NCBI GenBank assembly: GCA_964563495.1
Contig: CAZLYK010000039.1
Coordinates: forward strand, 1 to 41,564
Direction: 5' to 3'
Length of the DNA: 41,564 nt
Source of the DNA: CAZLYK01 sp964563495
GTDB lineage: Bacteria; Acidobacteriota; Blastocatellia; RBC074
A model generated the notes under the pieces. That model was not told where the DNA came from, did not search any database, and saw only the letters and a list, made by a program, of their open reading frames with translations. Both the position numbers and the translations under genes were made by a program. Positions 38,253-41,564 of the stretch are shown piece after piece (within the stretch, counting starts at the first letter, position 1; every line of letters starts with the position of its first letter).

Positions 38253-39309
38253 AAATCAGCCCTTTCGCCACGAGCAGTTCGGCGTTGAGGATTGCCGCGC
38301 CGGCGGCGCCGCGGATCGTGTTGTGGCTGATCAGGGTAAATTTGTAATCGAAGATCGTGTCCTTTCCGATGCGTCCGACGACGGTCGCCATGCCGTTTTC
38401 GGCGTCACGGTCCAGGCGCGGCTGCGGGCGGTCTTTTTCGGTTCGCACGATCACCGGGCGCGCGGGTGCGGTGGGAAGCTTGAGCTCCTGCGGAAGCCCC
38501 CTGAACGAGGCGAGAGCTTGAGCCAGCTCTTCGAGCGACGCCGGCCTGCTCAACTTGACGCGGACGGATTCAAGATGGCCATCCTGGACGGGCACGCGGT
38601 TGCATTGAGCGCTGACCTTGAAGGGTGCGGGCTCGATCCTGGTTCCGGCAAACCTCCCCATGATCTTCTGCGGTTCGACTTCGACCTTCTCTTCCTCGCC
38701 GCCGATGAAAGGCATGACGTTGTCGATGATGTCCATCGAAGCGACACCCGGGTATCCAGCGCCGGAGATCGCCTGCAGAGAGGTCATCATGACAGCTTCC
38801 AGGCCGAACGCCTGTTCGAGCGGAGCCAGCGCCATGACCAGCCCGATCGTCGTGCAGTTCGGATTGGTGATCATATAGCCGCGATCGTAGCCGCGCTTCC
38901 TCTTCTGCATCTCGATCAGGCTCAAATGGTCCGGGTTGATCTCCGGCACGATCAGCGGGACATCCTCATCCATTCTGAACGCCGAAGAATTGCTGATCAC
39001 CGGATAACCGGCCGCGGCGAACGCCGCTTCGGATTCGAGCGCGATCTCACCGGGCAGACTGGCGATCACCAGATCGCAATCCAGAGGCGGCTTGCACGGA
39101 TTGACCTTCATCTCCTTGACGGCTTCGGGCATCTCGAAAGGCAATTTCCAATTGCAGACCTCGATCAACCGCCTGCCCTCCGAACGGTCGGAAGCCGCGA
39201 GCGCCGTCACCTCAAAATATGGATGATCGCGCAACATATGAATCAATCTCTGACCGACCGTTCCTGTCGCGCCGAGGATACCGACACGCCTTTTGGCCTG
39301 TTTTTTCAT
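38251..39309 (-). CDS. asd: Aspartate-semialdehyde dehydrogenase, archaeal/fungal-type
   Basis: A 352-aa NADP-dependent enzyme reducing aspartyl phosphate to aspartate semialdehyde. The cofactor loop is GILGATGTVG (10-19) and the catalytic cysteine is C152 in NPNCTTIG. SLQAISGAGYPG and the overall pattern fit the archaeal/fungal-type ASADH rather than the E. coli type. First gene of a minus-strand asd-lysC-thrC operon, 42 nt before lysC, with a candidate promoter just upstream. Confidence 0.92.
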   Translation of the reverse strand: MKKQAKRRVGILGATGTVGQRLIHMLRDHPYFEVTALAASDRSEGRRLIEVCNWKLPFEMPEAVKEMKVNPCKPPLDCDLVIASLPGEIALESEAAFAAAGYPVISNSSAFRMDEDVPLIVPEINPDHLSLIEMQKRKRGYDRGYMITNPNCTTIGLVMALAPLEQAFGLEAVMMTSLQAISGAGYPGVASMDIIDNVMPFIGGEEEKVEVEPQKIMGRFAGTRIEPAPFKVSAQCNRVPVQDGHLESVRVKLSRPASLEELAQALASFRGLPQELKLPTAPARPVIVRTEKDRPQPRLDRDAENGMATVVGRIGKDTIFDYKFTLISHNTIRGAAGAAILNAELLVAKGLI

Positions 39310-39363
39310 GTCAATTCAATACCTTACTCTGTTTTGGGATCCTGGTTGTGAAATAAAATATTG

Positions 39364-39392
39364 ATGGTAGGAGCTGTCGCGGTTGAAGTCAA
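39364..39392 (-). promoter_or_regulatory. Candidate promoter of asd-lysC-thrC
   Basis: On the minus strand a -35 TTGACT (39387-39392) and a -10 TACCAT (39364-39369) are separated by 17 nt, between the stop of the NYN gene and the asd start. The leader would be about 48 nt. The -10 is only a 4/6 match. Confidence 0.4.
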
Positions 39393-39395
39393 GAA

Positions 39396-40235
39396 TCAGA
39401 GTTCAGCCACAACCTGGATGTCTACGGCTCTCAAGCCCTTATCCTGCTCGGTCTTGATCAGCTTGAATTCAAAAATATATTTACGGCTCGGCAGTTCACC
39501 GGCGATCACGCCGCTCGACCCGTTGGGCAGGCTGGAATCGTGAAACCAGGCCGTCCCATAAGGCGAATCGGGGTTCTTGGCGTCTGTGATCCAGAGATTC
39601 TGGTCGATGTGTCTGAGGTAACGCATAAAGCCGAAGTCGTTTTTATGGTAGTAACAGATGCCGCGCACGCGATGATCAAACTCGCCCCACAAGTTTTCAC
39701 CGTCGGTCCGCTCGATCGGCAGCAGATTCGGGACGAGGTAGCCGGATATAAACATATCGGCTTCCCGCCGCAGCTCATTCGAGACGTTTTTAAAAGCGGT
39801 GACCTCGACGCGGCATCCTTTGTTTTGGAGCGCGCGGACAACCTGGACAAAGTCGCCGTCGCCGGTCACGAGCAGCACGCGATCGAGATTTTCCGATTGC
39901 AGCAGGGCGTCGACGGCCAGGTCCAGATCGGCGTTCGCCTTGGGCACACGATTGCCGTCCTCATCGATAAACCATTTGACCTCTTTCTGGATGACCTTGT
40001 AACCGAAATCACGGAGGACCGAGTAGAAGCTGTTGGTGCGATACCTGTAGCTCGACTCGCGGCGCGCTTTCTCGGCGTCGAAGCTGACATAGGCGTTGAG
40101 CCGCACGGCCTCGGCATTATCACGGCAGGCAAATTCGCGGAGGACCTCGTAACCCATCCCATAACCGCCGTTGCGGTTGATATTGGCGACGTCGACGTAG
40201 ACTCCGACGCGCGCGATTGATTTATGCGTAACCAT
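39396..40235 (-). CDS. NYN-domain (LabA/DUF88-like) protein with C-terminal cold-shock-like domain
   Basis: A 279-aa protein. The N-terminal half (about 8-165) is a NYN/PIN-like ribonuclease domain: VGVYVDVANIN (D15, N18), KANADLDLAVDALL, and LLVTGDGDFVQVVRAL with the acidic residues expected for metal binding. The C-terminal half (about 190-279) shows a cold-shock/OB-like pattern: GICYYHKNDFGFMRYL, then GTAWFHDSSLP, then YIFEFKLIKTEQDKGLRAVDIQVV. This suggests an RNA-binding plus RNA-cleaving protein. It starts 2 nt after mtnA and is probably cotranslated. The OB assignment is from pattern only. Confidence 0.72.
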   Translation of the reverse strand: MVTHKSIARVGVYVDVANINRNGGYGMGYEVLREFACRDNAEAVRLNAYVSFDAEKARRESSYRYRTNSFYSVLRDFGYKVIQKEVKWFIDEDGNRVPKANADLDLAVDALLQSENLDRVLLVTGDGDFVQVVRALQNKGCRVEVTAFKNVSNELRREADMFISGYLVPNLLPIERTDGENLWGEFDHRVRGICYYHKNDFGFMRYLRHIDQNLWITDAKNPDSPYGTAWFHDSSLPNGSSGVIAGELPSRKYIFEFKLIKTEQDKGLRAVDIQVVAEL

Positions 40236-40237
40236 AA

Positions 40238-41278
40238 TTAACCAAATAGCTGCTTCAGGCTTTCCTGATAAGGAGGCCGGGCCACGCCTTTATCGGTGAT
40301 GATGGCGGCGATGTAGCGATGCGGCGTCACGTCGAAGGCCGGATTGGCGATCGTTACCCCAGAAGGCGCGAGCTGGACCGATTTGACGTGCGACACCTCG
40401 CGCGCGTCCCTCTCTTCGATCGGTATCTGATCGCCGGATTCGAGGTTCAGATCGATGGTCGAGATCGGCGCGGCGACATAAAACGGGATGCCGTTCTCTT
40501 TCGCCAGGACCGCCACCGAATATGTGCCGATCTTGTTGGCGACGTCACCGTTCGCGGCGATCCGGTCGGCGCCGACAACCACGCAATCTATCCGACCGAG
40601 CTTGATAAAATGCCCGGCCATATTGTCTGTGATCAGCGTTACCGGGATATCATCCTTGCTCAGCTCCCAGGCGGTCAAACGCGCACCCTGTAAAAACGGT
40701 CGCGTCTCATCGGCAAAGACGGCGACCCTCTTGCCGGCTTCGATCGCCGCACGGATCACGCCCAGCGCCGTCCCATAACCAGCGGTGGCGAGCGCTCCGG
40801 CGTTGCAGTGAGTCAGCACCGTCGCGCCATCCGGGATCAATTCCGCGCCGTGTCGCCCCATCTCACGGTTGGCTTCGATGTCCTCACCGTGCATGGCCTT
40901 CGCTTCCTCGATCAACCGCGCCCGGATCTGATCCAGCGTCCGCCCCTCGCTCCTGAGTCTCGAGTAGAGACTGCTCATCCGCTCGATCGCCCAGAAAAGA
41001 TTGACCGCGGTCGGACGCGTCGAACCGATCACCTCGCAGATCTTGTCGAAGGCGCGATCGAAAACCTCGGGATCATCGGTCTCCGTATCGCGCGCGCCGA
41101 GCGCAATCCCCATAGCCGCGGCCACGCCAATGGCCGGAGCCCCGCGAACGACCATCTCTTTGATCGCATAGGCGACATCTTGATAGGTGCGAAAGACGGG
41201 ATAGACCTCTTCAGTCGGCAGCAACCGCTGATCGATCATCACCACGCCCTCCTCCGTCCATTCCAGAGTCTTGATCAT
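40238..41278 (-). CDS. mtnA: S-methyl-5-thioribose-1-phosphate isomerase
   Basis: A 346-aa enzyme of the methionine salvage pathway, isomerising methylthioribose 1-phosphate to methylthioribulose 1-phosphate. Family motifs: VRGAPAIGVAAAMG (about 45-58), THCNAGALATAGYGTALG with the catalytic cysteine, DETRPFLQGARLTAWEL, and VVGADRIAANGDVANKIGT with the catalytic aspartate. Related eIF-2B subunits lack this full set. No other salvage gene is in the window. Upstream lies a 199-nt gap shared with the divergent tRNA gene. Confidence 0.93.
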   Translation of the reverse strand: MIKTLEWTEEGVVMIDQRLLPTEEVYPVFRTYQDVAYAIKEMVVRGAPAIGVAAAMGIALGARDTETDDPEVFDRAFDKICEVIGSTRPTAVNLFWAIERMSSLYSRLRSEGRTLDQIRARLIEEAKAMHGEDIEANREMGRHGAELIPDGATVLTHCNAGALATAGYGTALGVIRAAIEAGKRVAVFADETRPFLQGARLTAWELSKDDIPVTLITDNMAGHFIKLGRIDCVVVGADRIAANGDVANKIGTYSVAVLAKENGIPFYVAAPISTIDLNLESGDQIPIEERDAREVSHVKSVQLAPSGVTIANPAFDVTPHRYIAAIITDKGVARPPYQESLKQLFG

Positions 41279-41432
41279 AATCTAATCGCAGATGCGCCGG
41301 ATGACGACACTAATATCCCGTGATCGAATCAGCCGGCGCGATCCCTTTTCATCTCCAATAAAAAATCTTGAAATGCGCGTTAATTGACCAAGTCTACTTC
41401 AAGTCCGGCCATTCTCCAATATCGGGCGCCTA

Positions 41433-41461
41433 TTGACAACTTCAAGAGTGATAGATATAGT
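41433..41461 (+). promoter_or_regulatory. Strong sigma70 promoter of the initiator tRNA gene
   Basis: A perfect -35 TTGACA (41433-41438), a 17-nt spacer and -10 TATAGT (41456-41461). The start point would be near 41468, about 10 nt before the tRNA. The rest of the gap (41279-41432) shows no gene or repeat. Confidence 0.8.
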
Positions 41462-41477
41462 TTCTTTTTCGCTTTGC

Positions 41478-41551
<74 letters not shown>

Positions 41552-41564
41552 TCCGCATCCGGAG

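Overview
The window looks like chromosomal DNA of a Gram-negative, GC-rich bacterium, most likely an Acidobacteriota of the Blastocatellia type. This is an inference from a Gram-negative envelope (TonB receptor, YbbA/YbbP, lipoproteins), many large exported peptidases and a giant Asp-box protein of the kind common in that phylum, and hairpin repeats in nearly every gap. No rRNA, CRISPR array, transposase, integrase or phage gene is visible.

Layout. (1) 1-8313 (+): a seven-gene carbohydrate operon (SDR, zinc dehydrogenase, RbsB/A/C-type ABC importer, FAH hydrolase, xylulokinase) with a promoter and a 14-bp palindromic operator candidate in front. (2) 8341-12338 (-): S9 peptidase, FabG-type reductase, zinc alcohol dehydrogenase. 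(3) 12504-12675: tandem GC-rich hairpins, then a GarR/HIBADH-type reductase (+). (4) 13693-19655 (-): DinB-fold exported protein, TPR-thioredoxin protein, 1047-aa Asp-box (VPS10/sortilin-like) protein bracketed by two inverted copies of a double-hairpin element. (5) 19860-24053: the conserved ybbP-ybbA / tesA divergent neighbourhood. (6) 24140-29189 (+): exported M14 peptidase and TonB-dependent receptor. (7) 29236-33501 (-): four-gene operon of DUF350 membrane protein, serine hydrolase, exported SAM methyltransferase and glutathionylspermidine-synthase-like ATP-grasp enzyme. (8) 33502-35313: AT-richer island with a good promoter, a roughly 310-nt stem-loop-rich leader, an unrecognised secreted protein and a strong terminator. 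(9) 35367-39309 (-): asd-lysC-thrC, the aspartate-to-threonine route. (10) 39396-41278 (-): mtnA with a NYN-nuclease/cold-shock-like fusion. (11) 41478-41551 (+): initiator tRNA-Met with its own promoter.

The most unusual content is non-coding. A family of inverted repeats built from an ACAGGAT unit and ending in AATAGACAGGAT occupies at least twelve gaps. In several copies both arms share the same copy-specific variants, so the hairpin is perfect although copies differ from each other. The AATAG end supplies the TAG stop codon of at least six genes, and in thrC the repeat is translated as a C-terminal tail. A second element, a long hairpin plus a conserved 41-nt core plus a second hairpin, occurs twice in inverted orientation around the Asp-box gene; its hairpin loop is flipped relative to the core between copies. 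The structured leader at 33946-34255 and the DUF350/ATP-grasp operon are the other leads for an undescribed system.
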